From Pseudomonas sp. RIT409 (GTDB taxonomy: Bacteria > Pseudomonadota > Gammaproteobacteria > Pseudomonadales > Pseudomonadaceae): 64,000 nt of DNA. The position numbers and the translations under genes were made by a program. The stretch spans positions 186,001-250,000 of the forward strand of contig NZ_QARE02000003.1 of the NCBI RefSeq assembly GCF_003052515.2, given 5' to 3'. Shown piece by piece: positions 27,201 to 34,879 of this stretch; the stretch's first letter is position 1, and every line of letters begins with the position of its first letter. The notes beneath the pieces were generated by a model. The model searched no databases. It was given only the letters and a program-made list of their open reading frames with translations, and had not been told where the DNA came from.

Positions 27201-27216
27201 CCTACCTTCTAGTAGG
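27201..27216. promoter_or_regulatory. TetR-type operator, copy 3 (upstream of chorismate mutases)
   Basis: Identical CCTACCTTCTAGTAGG, 184 bases before the chorismate mutase start on the plus strand. It implies that the downstream plus-strand genes share the TetR control. Confidence 0.7.
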
Positions 27217-27399
27217 TTTTTCATGTGCTTACGGTTGAGTGCACCTTTCCATGGCTCGCCTCCCCCACTTGGCGGATACCAGATTGTGCAGACTCAGGAA
27301 CTTTCTCACGACTCGCTCAACGAGTATCGAGCATGCAATTAAAGACGGCCTTCGAGGCCGTTCATAGGCCTCGAAATCAAGCCGTACGGAGGACTTCTC

Positions 27400-27735
27400 A
27401 TGAATGCAGACATCAGTACCCAACTTTCGACGTTCCGGCAGACGATCGACAACATCGATGCAGCCCTGATCCATATGCTCGCGGAACGCTTCCGTTGCAC
27501 CGACCAGGTTGGCGAACTCAAAGCAGAATATGATTTACCCGCAGTTGATAAAGAGCGTGAACAGCGACAGTTCAAGCGGCTCAAAAACCTTGCCGAGGAT
27601 GCCAATCTTGATCCTGTCTTCGTAGAAAAATTAATGGAATTCGTTATCAGCGAAGTTGTGCAACGTCACCGCGAGATCGCAATGTCTAGGAAGGGGGAAG
27701 CCCCCACACAAGCTGCGATTCCCGGTGTTCCGTGA
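27400..27735 (+). CDS. Chorismate mutase, AroQ class, cytosolic
   Basis: A 111-residue all-helical chorismate mutase (CM_2 type), which converts chorismate to prephenate. The family landmarks are present: FRQTIDNIDAALIHMLAERFRCTDQVGELKAEY in helix 1 (arginine of the LAER motif, lysine of ELK) and REQRQFKRLKNLAED, then VISEVVQRHREI at the end. No signal peptide, so cytosolic. It stands alone rather than fused to PheA and is followed by an exported chorismate mutase 109 bases downstream; such pairs are unusual. The TetR operator upstream suggests regulated, perhaps specialised, use. Confidence 0.88.
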   Translation: MNADISTQLSTFRQTIDNIDAALIHMLAERFRCTDQVGELKAEYDLPAVDKEREQRQFKRLKNLAEDANLDPVFVEKLMEFVISEVVQRHREIAMSRKGEAPTQAAIPGVP

Positions 27736-27844
27736 TCAGCAAAAGCAAGGCCCGCCCTTGCCAGAAATACAGAGCGTTCACCGTCAAATATGCGGCCATC
27801 ATTCGCCCGCCCCTACCTAATCGATGCTCAGAGATATTCACCTT

Positions 27845-28426
27845 ATGTTGAGAATTATGATTAGAACAGCGCTTCTTTCCCTGGCATTTACTGGAATGAG
27901 CGCGATGGCAAAGTCACCCGCAGATCAACACAGTACTGCTCCAATCTCATTGAAGCCGCTCTTGAGCTTGATCAACGAGCGGCTCGAAATCGCCGACGCG
28001 GTCGCACTTACAAAATGGGACAGCGGACAGCCGGTTCAGGATAGCGACAGAGAGGCCACGGTAATCGTCGATGCGCAGCAGCAAGCTGAGGGCTATGCGA
28101 TTACCAAAAAGGATGCAGCGCAGTTCATGGCCGCTCAGATCGAGGCGAACAAACTTGTCCAATACGGTTTGCTTGCGATGTGGCACGCGGATGGAAAAGC
28201 CCCCGCTACGCAGCGCCCGGACTTGACGAGTCAAATTCGTCCTCGGCTGGACAAACTTCAGATGGCATTGCTCCAGCAGTACGCGAAATTCAGCCCTCAG
28301 CGAACGGATCCGGCCTGCCATGCCTGGCTGAGCCAAGCAATACCACTGTTGGCTGCCGACGGCTTGCACGAAATGGCGCTGATCCGAGCGACAGGTGAAC
28401 TGTGCGCCCCGCTTGTACAGCATTGA
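27845..28426 (+). CDS. Exported chorismate mutase (*AroQ type)
   Basis: About 193 residues with a signal peptide (MIRTALLSLAFTGMSAMA, cut before KSPADQ) and the secreted-AroQ pattern: LKPLLSLINERLEIADAVALTKWDSGQPVQDSDREATVI, then QFMAAQIEANKLVQYGLLA. This is the periplasmic subclass known from Pseudomonas and Salmonella; it forms prephenate outside the cytosol, for which the purpose is not well understood. ATG 27845 is used; ATG 27857 is possible. Two cysteines near the end (PACHAW, GELCAPLV) may form a disulfide as in the family. It follows the cytosolic mutase and precedes a GNAT-like gene in one unit. Confidence 0.85.
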   Translation: MLRIMIRTALLSLAFTGMSAMAKSPADQHSTAPISLKPLLSLINERLEIADAVALTKWDSGQPVQDSDREATVIVDAQQQAEGYAITKKDAAQFMAAQIEANKLVQYGLLAMWHADGKAPATQRPDLTSQIRPRLDKLQMALLQQYAKFSPQRTDPACHAWLSQAIPLLAADGLHEMALIRATGELCAPLVQH

Positions 28427-28457
28427 TGACCACTATCCCTTCAAAAAGGAAAAGTAG

Positions 28458-29120
28458 ATGCACTGGCCGACAATCAACGAAATTCGTATGTTCACGCCAC
28501 TCCCTGCTGGCTATATCTGGGATTTTCTGAGGCAGGACGAGATCGATATCGCGGTAGATTTTTTCAAATCTTGGTTTCCTTCAATCTCCGTAGGCATGGG
28601 TAGCTCGTTTTTAGATCGAGCTTTTTACAACGAAAAAGTCATGGGGGCTGATCGCAGTGCCACGCCCATACTTGCCTTGGTCGTTCGCTATGGTGATGAA
28701 GTCGTCGCGATCGCGACATGGGAAAAAGTCGACGGCGCAGATGTCATTTCCGGCCGGGTTGGGGCAGTGGCGAAACCTCATCGTCAATCCAATCTGGCTG
28801 TAGCAGCCCAAGACCTTGGCGAGAAAATGGGTATACGCATGGGCGCAGGTTTGATCTACGGCATGGCAACCACCAGAACGCCCTACATGCAGCAAGCCTT
28901 AGAGCGGGCGGGTTACACGGCGGTAGGTATTATGCCGGGTTTTGATCGTGAAGAAATCGAACCAGGCACCTTCCTACGTATCTACGAGGTCATTTATACC
29001 AAACAGCTCTCCCCCGCAGAGGACTTCCTGATGCCTTCAAAGCAAAACTTTACCCCTGCCGTAGCCAGACTCTACGCAGAAATTTTCAAAGATGGCGCTG
29101 TGCATTTAGGCGCGCATTGA
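28458..29120 (+). CDS. GNAT-fold protein (probable N-acetyltransferase)
   Basis: A 220-residue protein resembling the acetyltransferase (GNAT) fold, with VGAVAKPHRQSNLAVAAQDLGEKMGIRMGAG as the probable acetyl-CoA-binding loop and helix (residues near 95-128) and YMQQALERAGYTAVGIMPGFD as the usual C-terminal motif of family members. Acceptor unknown. Sits 31 bases after the exported chorismate mutase, so likely the third gene of the same unit. The assignment rests on motif layout, not on a full family match, and should be regarded as probable. Confidence 0.65.
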   Translation: MHWPTINEIRMFTPLPAGYIWDFLRQDEIDIAVDFFKSWFPSISVGMGSSFLDRAFYNEKVMGADRSATPILALVVRYGDEVVAIATWEKVDGADVISGRVGAVAKPHRQSNLAVAAQDLGEKMGIRMGAGLIYGMATTRTPYMQQALERAGYTAVGIMPGFDREEIEPGTFLRIYEVIYTKQLSPAEDFLMPSKQNFTPAVARLYAEIFKDGAVHLGAH

Positions 29121-29781
29121 CAATTCATCTCATTGCGAGACACGGTCCAACTTGCTAGAGCTCACCGACCATATTCGGTAACCGTGGGCTTTTTACTTAC
29201 CGCTCGGAGAGGCGTCTAAATCCCAAACATCGTCAGGCCCAGGCATCATACGTCGATTCCATGCCTACCCTTCACGGTTACCTCTGCTTCACAAAAAACG
29301 TTTTAGAAATAGTCAGTTTGGCTGAGCCTTGACTACACCCCATCGGATACCCAGGAGCAGCAAAAGCCACTATCGATGACGTTGCCTTATTTGCCGCTGG
29401 CGCTCGACTATATGACCTGATCGTTGACGGAGGGGCGCCACCCGTGTTTACACCTTGGGTAGCGCACTTTCTGAGCTGGACGTTCGAGTTTGGCCACGCC
29501 AAAAAAGCTACTAGGCGGTACTGCTTCCCGGGTTGTGATTGACCAAAACAACTCATTTTTGATTACATACGTATTGATCGGTATCGAAACCAAGAATCTA
29601 ACCGAAACCCAAAAAGCTGCTGATTGCAACACCTTCATCGCGAGGATCACAGCTTCATATCCTATGAACAGCGAAGCGCTGGCCACGCTGGTGGCTGCTT
29701 ACGAGATTCGAGACCGGGCTAACCAGTCGGAAAGCGATCTGCGGGGACGGCCAAAATTGGTCTCGACCGAGATGCACACTA
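29121..29781. other. Gap with no convincing gene
   Basis: A 661-base stretch. The frame around 29346-29540 encodes TIDDVALFAAGARLYDLIVD and GGAPPVFTPWVAHFLSW but has no start codon and ends at a stop near 29540; this may be a fragment of a gene I cannot identify. An open frame from 29490 to 29852 overlaps the SDR start and lacks a ribosome-binding site. I see no RNA gene or repeat. Confidence 0.4.
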
Positions 29782-30522
29782 ATGAAACTAAAATCGGAGT
29801 GCGCAGCATTGACAACCAAATCTGTAAAGAAAGCCTTGATCTTAGGTGGTAGCCGAGGCATTGGCGCCGCTATCGTCCGGCGCCTCGCCAGCGAGGGAAT
29901 GCACGTAACCTTTACTTACGCCGTATCAGAAGATCGCGCCAGGGCACTTGCCAAAGAGATCAGTGGGGAGGCTATCAGGTTGGACAGCAGTGATCGAGAT
30001 GGGCTGATCACCATGATCGATCAACTCGGCGCAATTGACGTGCTTGTCGTGAATGCCGGTGTCGCAGTAGCCGGCGATCCGCTTGCAATGGATCCCAATG
30101 AAGTCGATCGATTGTTCAGTATCAATATCAACGCTCCCTATCATGCCGCCATCACCGCCGCACGACAGATGAACCGTGGCGGTCGAATTGTCTTCATTGG
30201 CTCTACCAATGCCGATCGATCGCCAATGGCCGGCCTCGCCGCCTACGGGGCCAGCAAAGCTGCTATCAAAGGAATGGTGAAAGGCCTTGCCCGTGACTTC
30301 GGTGATCGCCAAATCACCGTCAACGTCGTTCAGCCTGGCCCCACAGATACTGACATGAACCCCGCTGACGGTGAGATGAAAGACTTGATGCACAGCTTCA
30401 TGGCAATCAAGCGACATGCTCATGATAGCGAGGTGGCTGGGCTAGTTGCTTGGCTCGTTGGCCAAGAAGCAGCGATGGTGTCCGGAGCAGCGTTAACAAT
30501 CGATGGAGGGTTTTCGGCCTAA
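29782..30522 (+). CDS. SDR family oxidoreductase (FabG-like)
   Basis: Up to 246 residues. LGGSRGIGAAIV is the nucleotide-binding motif, NAG follows near 85, FIGSTNADRSP carries the catalytic Ser and AYGASKAAIKG the Tyr and Lys. The end AAMVSGAALTIDGGFSA is standard. The longest frame begins at ATG 29782, but TTG 29809 has GGAG nine bases before it and better fits the usual start just before KKALILGG; either is possible. Reaction is NAD(P)-dependent reduction or oxidation of an unknown ketone or alcohol. It precedes the RidA gene by 376 bases on the same strand. Confidence 0.88.
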   Translation: MKLKSECAALTTKSVKKALILGGSRGIGAAIVRRLASEGMHVTFTYAVSEDRARALAKEISGEAIRLDSSDRDGLITMIDQLGAIDVLVVNAGVAVAGDPLAMDPNEVDRLFSININAPYHAAITAARQMNRGGRIVFIGSTNADRSPMAGLAAYGASKAAIKGMVKGLARDFGDRQITVNVVQPGPTDTDMNPADGEMKDLMHSFMAIKRHAHDSEVAGLVAWLVGQEAAMVSGAALTIDGGFSA

Positions 30523-30898
30523 GAACTTTTCAGCCAGGAAGTCATAGCCCATTGATCTCCAACATCTGCCTAGTATTCTGTTTCGAAAACCGGTGTTGCA
30601 CTCAAAGAGGCACCGGTTCTAGAAAACACATCTGGAAAAGAGCGGCGCCATATCTGGAGATTGGCGTACAACGGTGTAATTGTAAGTTAAGTTCTGGGTG
30701 GCTCGTGCTCTACAGCTCTACTTTTCAAAAAGCCTTATCTTCTGGAGCGCGAGGAATAACGGTGCACCACAAGCGTGGTTCGGCAAGAACCCATTACTCA
30801 ATTCCGGATTCTGATTGATTATGGCGAACGCTCCAACTGAGCGCCGCGATCATACCTAGTTTAGAGTTAAAATATTTTAATATTAAAGGCATTACAAT
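30523..30898. other. Gap with no gene
   Basis: 376 bases, becoming AT-rich from about 30840 onwards. An open frame starting inside the SDR (30450-30818) is a shadow. I see nothing else. Confidence 0.5.
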
Positions 30899-31291
30899 AT
30901 GACCAATCGTCAAATCATTATTCCAGATGACATGAGACTGCTCTACGAACGTGCTGGTTATGCGCCGGGTGTGAAGGTAGGAAGAACTCTCTACTGCGCA
31001 GGCCAAGTGGGCAGGACTCCAGAATTATCTGTTATCGAGGATCCTGAGCAGCAGTTTTTGGCAGCATGGAACAATCTTCGGCTCGTCCTGGAAGCCGGCG
31101 GCTGTAAATTTGAAGATGTCGTGGAAATAACGACTTATCACGTTGATATGCATATCCACATGCCAGTGTTTAGACGCGTGAAGGATGAGGTTTTTCCTAG
31201 GGGTACGTGTGCTTGGACATGTATAGGAGTGAGTGAGCTTGCTCGGCCCGGACTCCTCGTGGAGATCAAGTGCGTCGCGGTGGAGAGATAA
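30899..31291 (+). CDS. RidA (YjgF/UK114) family protein
   Basis: A 130-residue RidA-family protein. It shows YAPGVKVGRTLYCAGQVGR near the start, AWNNLRLVLEAGGCKFEDVVEITTYHVDM in the middle and RGTCAWTCIGVSELARPGLLVEIKCVAV at the end, where RidA proteins hold the imine-binding arginine and a Cys. Members deaminate reactive enamines/imines released by PLP enzymes or amine oxidases; subfamilies differ in substrate. The context here is unclear: an SDR lies upstream and the Tn7-like module downstream. AAAGG lies before the ATG. Local sequence upstream is AT-rich compared with the chromosome. Confidence 0.85.
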   Translation: MTNRQIIIPDDMRLLYERAGYAPGVKVGRTLYCAGQVGRTPELSVIEDPEQQFLAAWNNLRLVLEAGGCKFEDVVEITTYHVDMHIHMPVFRRVKDEVFPRGTCAWTCIGVSELARPGLLVEIKCVAVER

Positions 31292-31926
31292 AGATTGTGG
31301 CAGTGACCTGAAGATAGGAATCATCAGCTCGATGCCTAACCATACGGCAGTGTTTTCAATACTCCCGCCGCCTCCGCGGCATGGCCCGATCGCGAACATT
31401 GTTAAACCAGGCGTCCAGACCATGACTACTTTACCGCAATGGTAAGTCGTTATTGATTACGTATGATAAATGAAGTTTATCCGACTTTATTTGTTGATAA
31501 CTGCTGATGTACTACATTGAACGTAATGAACAAAGATAGTGAATCAAGAACAAAAATTAACGCCCCACTGAAATTGAATGGGCTCACGAAACGCGCCCAA
31601 CGGCTGCACACGCGTTCATTTACTAGTATGTCGAGGTCGGTTGCAAATGCGCTTCTGTCTTGCCTTGGCCAACAGTCCAATAACCGCCCTCCAATCCATC
31701 TTCGATCACCTGGCGTGACCACTCAACAACGGCGAATGACCCCACCTACTGCCAGCGGAAATCGGCACAGTATTAGTCACGGTCAAGGTAAAAAACAAAA
31801 CACGTGCCCTCGTCTTCAGCAAGTATGTCTCCGGTTAGAAGTGCTGGGCAAATGGCAGTAAGTGAACTGATGGTCAAGCCTAAGCGTACCTACCGAGCAC
31901 ATTCTCCACCGAAGAACGCGGTACCA
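31292..31926. other. Region holding the probable end of the Tn7-like element
   Basis: 635 bases with no convincing gene. It lies between RidA and the last gene of the transposition operon, so one transposon end should be here. TTACCGCAATGGTAAGTCG at 31431-31449 has an inverted counterpart in the opposite flank (37748-37756 and 37798-37809). An open frame at 31517-31861 has no family resemblance and poor ribosome-binding context. The exact end, normally starting TGT, could not be fixed. Confidence 0.4.
31431..31449 (+). repeat. Candidate TnsB-binding motif, left flank
   Basis: TTACCGCAATGGTAAGTCG. TTACCGCAA (31431-31439) and AATGGTAAGTCG (31438-31449) both recur, inverted, in the other flank of the element. 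Weak evidence on its own. Confidence 0.35.
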
Positions 31927-32397
31927 TTAGGGAGTATTAGTGTAGGCCTCTAGCGCAATCAACCTACTGGCCAGACGATCCCTTTCGTGCTGCAGATCAT
32001 CTATTTTTAATAAATCAATCTTTATTTGTTCTCGAGCCGCCTCCAATAGCGTAGCAGCCTTCACAAACAGAGCTTGCGAGCTTTCTGAAACTTCACTAAA
32101 CGCCGCAAGAACTGCTCCAATCTCGTTGAGGACCTCGGCGGTTGCTGCATTACGTTTTGCCTCCATGCCACCGAGTAAAATATCTGTGTGGGGTATAGTT
32201 TTATACCCACTCATGCGTTCAGTTGAGTCTTCTAAATTTGGAGAAGAATTAAGCTCTGACATAAATTTATGGATTGTAGTTTGCGAGCCGAACCCAATAT
32301 ATTCGCGCACTGCACGCATAGAAGGGTAGATATCTGCAGCTCGCAGTTGCCGAATGGCAGTAGCAACATCACCGCGACTGACTTTCGAACGAGTCAT
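31927..32397 (-). CDS. KfrA-N-like DNA-binding protein in the transposition operon
   Basis: A 156-residue protein. Residues about 8-45 (VSRGDVATAIRQLRAADIYP, then SMRAVREYIGFGSQTTIHKFM) match the N-terminal DNA-binding domain of plasmid KfrA proteins, including the PSMRAVREYIG and GSQTTI positions. The C-terminal part is a long helix (LLEAAREQIKIDLLKIDDLQHERDRLASRLI) suggestive of a coiled coil for dimerisation, as in KfrA. It starts three bases after the stop of the 64-residue gene, so both belong to the tns operon. A role in regulation, target choice or transpososome stability is inferred only. It is the last gene before the left flank. Confidence 0.75.
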   Translation of the reverse strand: MTRSKVSRGDVATAIRQLRAADIYPSMRAVREYIGFGSQTTIHKFMSELNSSPNLEDSTERMSGYKTIPHTDILLGGMEAKRNAATAEVLNEIGAVLAAFSEVSESSQALFVKAATLLEAAREQIKIDLLKIDDLQHERDRLASRLIALEAYTNTP

Positions 32398-32400
32398 GAC

Positions 32401-32595
32401 TCAATTCTCGACTGTCGAGGGACTTACGTCGCTTTCGCACATAGCTTCAGAAAGCCCCTGAACACGTCCCAACGTAAACGCGTGTATTAACGCAACCGTC
32501 GGAGTGATACCGAACTCCCGCAGCACCTCGATAGCCGCTCTAACATCATCCTTGCTCAGGCTCAGAATTTTAATGTCAACTTCTTCTTTATTCAT
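32401..32595 (-). CDS. Small KfrA-like paralogue (64 residues)
   Basis: The ATG at 32595 has GAGG eight bases upstream; a GTG at 32613 overlaps the tniQ stop. The product MNKEEVDIKILSLSKDDVRA, then AIEVLREFGITPTVALIHAF, resembles the start of the KfrA-like neighbour (SRGDVATAIRQLRAADIYPS) in DV..AI..LR...I.P[TS]. It is therefore probably a shortened paralogue of the next gene, containing only the helix-turn-helix-like part and no coiled coil. No function is known; the tight packing in the operon suggests that it is translated. Confidence 0.6.
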   Translation of the reverse strand: MNKEEVDIKILSLSKDDVRAAIEVLREFGITPTVALIHAFTLGRVQGLSEAMCESDVSPSTVEN

Positions 32596-32612
32596 GGTTT
32601 TAGCCTCTAGCA

Positions 32613-33920
32613 CTAGAGATTGATTACCACAGACTTCAGTGTTTCTTCTTTTCGCGAAATTTCGAAAACCCCATCTTGGCCACGTTTCAGCCTAAGAGAC
32701 TGGTCGTTATTTATTACATTCAACTTCATGCATCGACGGAGCGCGTAGGGCGTATAGCCAACAAAATCAATGCATCGACCAGTACCTGTAATAGATCTCA
32801 TAGCAAGTCCATAAAACATGCCTTCAAATGCAGACATCCTAAGCTTGACAGCATAGCCTTGGTCAAGATATAGCGCAATGTGAAACATTAGTTTTGCAGC
32901 GTAGATTCTGAACAGCCGAGGGGGGATCTTAACAAGCCCAAAAAGCATTGCTTCTAAAGAGGTTACATAACCGAACCCCATCTGATTAACGCACCCTATT
33001 GGCTGATACCGAAAGCTCAAAAAACCCAATCGTAGACGTACAAAAAAATATACTAAACTCATTAGACATGCTTCAACTTCCGATACCACACCAGTCCAGT
33101 ATCCAAGCGTTGTCTCACATGCGAAAAGACAGGATTCATGACCTGTAAGAAATATCTTTGCCCATGAATCGCAGGTGTCAATCCATGCTTGCTCGGGATA
33201 GGATAGGTTGGACATATCCCAAGACACAAAACGAACGAAAACATTGGAAACAACTGGCTTGAGCACGGGCCATCCTATAGAGCTAACTAGTGCATATAGT
33301 ACCGGATCCGCCTCGTAATCGCTGCAGCCGTCAATCATACGATGCAGTGTAGAACCGCCTATTGCATTTGCGACCACATTATCATACCAAACTTGGTATT
33401 TTTTCCCAAACTTATATAAACTGATTCGTATTTGAGGGTCATTCCTTACTCGTGCCTGAATTGTGAGAGGTGCTAGACAGAATCCGCATTCTTCGCAAGG
33501 TATTGTAAACAGCCACTCTCGCATAAGATTTTTTTTGCAGGTCGTGCAGAGTCGACAAAGCTCCAATGAATGATACAAGCAATATTTGACTGCTGGCAGG
33601 CAATTGAAAACCGAATGATAGCCAAGCTTAATACATTCAGGGCAATATTTAATTTCACAATCTAGAGCAAACGCACTACGCTTAAACTCTCCTGGAAAAT
33701 TTCGCTTTGATGAGCGATTCCTCGAAGCAGGAAAAAAAGCCATACAAAAATTTGACGCGTACATGCAATTGCGCAAGTCCATACCCAAGGATTGGCGCTG
33801 GCAATGCTTGTACACTGCATTAGGTGCTACTCTATTGAAGCGTGCAATGTTGATAACCAGTCCAAAGATGGATTCATATGGGTAGGCTCCATTCCTGAAA
33901 AATGCTAAAATCTTACTCAT
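32613..33920 (-). CDS. tniQ: TniQ-family targeting protein
   Basis: A 435-residue TniQ/TnsD-type protein. The zinc-binding region lies at about residues 93-145: YCPECIKLGYHSVFNC, then CLYHSLELCRLCTTCKK and CEECGFCL, giving the CxxC...C..H...CxxC pattern of TniQ. It is expected to recruit TnsC and thus choose the insertion site. The C-terminal 250 residues, which in TnsD proteins recognise the attachment DNA, are not similar to anything I can name. It is the only targeting protein in the element. Its start overlaps the tnsC stop as ATGA. Confidence 0.85.
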   Translation of the reverse strand: MSKILAFFRNGAYPYESIFGLVINIARFNRVAPNAVYKHCQRQSLGMDLRNCMYASNFCMAFFPASRNRSSKRNFPGEFKRSAFALDCEIKYCPECIKLGYHSVFNCLPAVKYCLYHSLELCRLCTTCKKNLMREWLFTIPCEECGFCLAPLTIQARVRNDPQIRISLYKFGKKYQVWYDNVVANAIGGSTLHRMIDGCSDYEADPVLYALVSSIGWPVLKPVVSNVFVRFVSWDMSNLSYPEQAWIDTCDSWAKIFLTGHESCLFACETTLGYWTGVVSEVEACLMSLVYFFVRLRLGFLSFRYQPIGCVNQMGFGYVTSLEAMLFGLVKIPPRLFRIYAAKLMFHIALYLDQGYAVKLRMSAFEGMFYGLAMRSITGTGRCIDFVGYTPYALRRCMKLNVINNDQSLRLKRGQDGVFEISRKEETLKSVVINL

Positions 33921-34879
33921 TGGGTGTAACCATTTTCTGCACAGAACTCATGCAAATTTGACTTTCTCACCACTTCATCAAAGACATGCGGTGGCAGCGT
34001 TATTTTATCAGCATCCAGCGTCACCAAGTACCTTATAAGATAACGCAATGACAAAAAAACGTGCTCGAGAGGCACATTGTTTTTATAACCGCCTGCAGTC
34101 GCTGAATTCAAAGATTTCCAAAGATCACGACTGTAGCTCTCAAGTCGAAATCCGTTAGCAAATGCAGCAGGCAAGAATCCGGCTGTATAGCTGATCTGAG
34201 AACCTGTAGGATACTCTGAATCACGATCGTAAGCTCGAAGTATGGTCTCTAGATCAGACACATTGGTGCAACCCTTGAAAAGTATCAGCCTACTCATAAA
34301 CCGTGCTATCAACTGAGCACTGTCTATTTTTCCTGTAGGAACTGTTTTTAGGTCGTCACGTTGTCTTTTAACACTGTTCATACCGAAGGACAACACGGTC
34401 ATTGTCACACCCTTACGCTCCAGGCGGTTGAACATATCAGAGAGAAGAGACATGTCATACACCCTAAGCTTCTGAAACTCATCGATCAAAAGCACCCAAT
34501 GGTTACATGAGCGTTCAATGCACCGGAAAAGTATGGTATCGATTAAAGCCGTAAGTTTCGAGACAGCGAGCATTTTTGAAGCAAAAGGCAACCCTTCTTC
34601 TGTGGCAATCTGCTCGATGATATTATTCGTATGACTTCCCTCTTTTTTCATTACTTCAATCTGTGTAATATAGGCTCTCGGCATGAAACCGCTAAGTTTT
34701 CGTTTAATAGCAATAATGCATCGAGTCTTCCCTACCCTGCTCATTCCGTAAAATATAAGACCTGTTTGGCGCATAAATATTGCATCCAGCGCTTCATTGC
34801 TAGCTTCAGCGATAGCGTCGGTCTGAACAGTGAAGCTCTTGCTGAACACCGGATGGCTATCCAAGTCATTCATCTTCAT
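33917..34879 (-). CDS. tnsC: TnsC-like AAA+ ATPase
   Basis: A 320-residue ATPase, shorter than classical TnsC (555) and close to TniB. Walker A is GMSRVGKT at about residues 45-52, Walker B HWVLLIDEFQ near 127-136, and VLSFGMNSVKRQRDD in the sensor region. It is expected to form ATP-dependent filaments that link the target protein TniQ to TnsB. The start is ATG 34879 or 34873; it overlaps the tnsB stop by 14 or 8 bases. Missing the long C-terminal part of Tn7 TnsC that contacts TnsA suggests a simpler assembly; that is an inference from length. Confidence 0.88.
   Translation of the reverse strand: MKMNDLDSHPVFSKSFTVQTDAIAEASNEALDAIFMRQTGLIFYGMSRVGKTRCIIAIKRKLSGFMPRAYITQIEVMKKEGSHTNNIIEQIATEEGLPFASKMLAVSKLTALIDTILFRCIERSCNHWVLLIDEFQKLRVYDMSLLSDMFNRLERKGVTMTVLSFGMNSVKRQRDDLKTVPTGKIDSAQLIARFMSRLILFKGCTNVSDLETILRAYDRDSEYPTGSQISYTAGFLPAAFANGFRLESYSRDLWKSLNSATAGGYKNNVPLEHVFLSLRYLIRYLVTLDADKITLPPHVFDEVVRKSNLHEFCAENGYTQ

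Noticed and set aside
29490..29852. 120-residue open frame overlapping the SDR start
   Set aside because: No ribosome-binding site, no family resemblance, and it runs into the SDR gene in another frame.
31517..31861. 114-residue open frame in the left flank of the transposon
   Set aside because: No recognisable motif or upstream ribosome-binding site; composition like non-coding flank. Kept as part of the gap.
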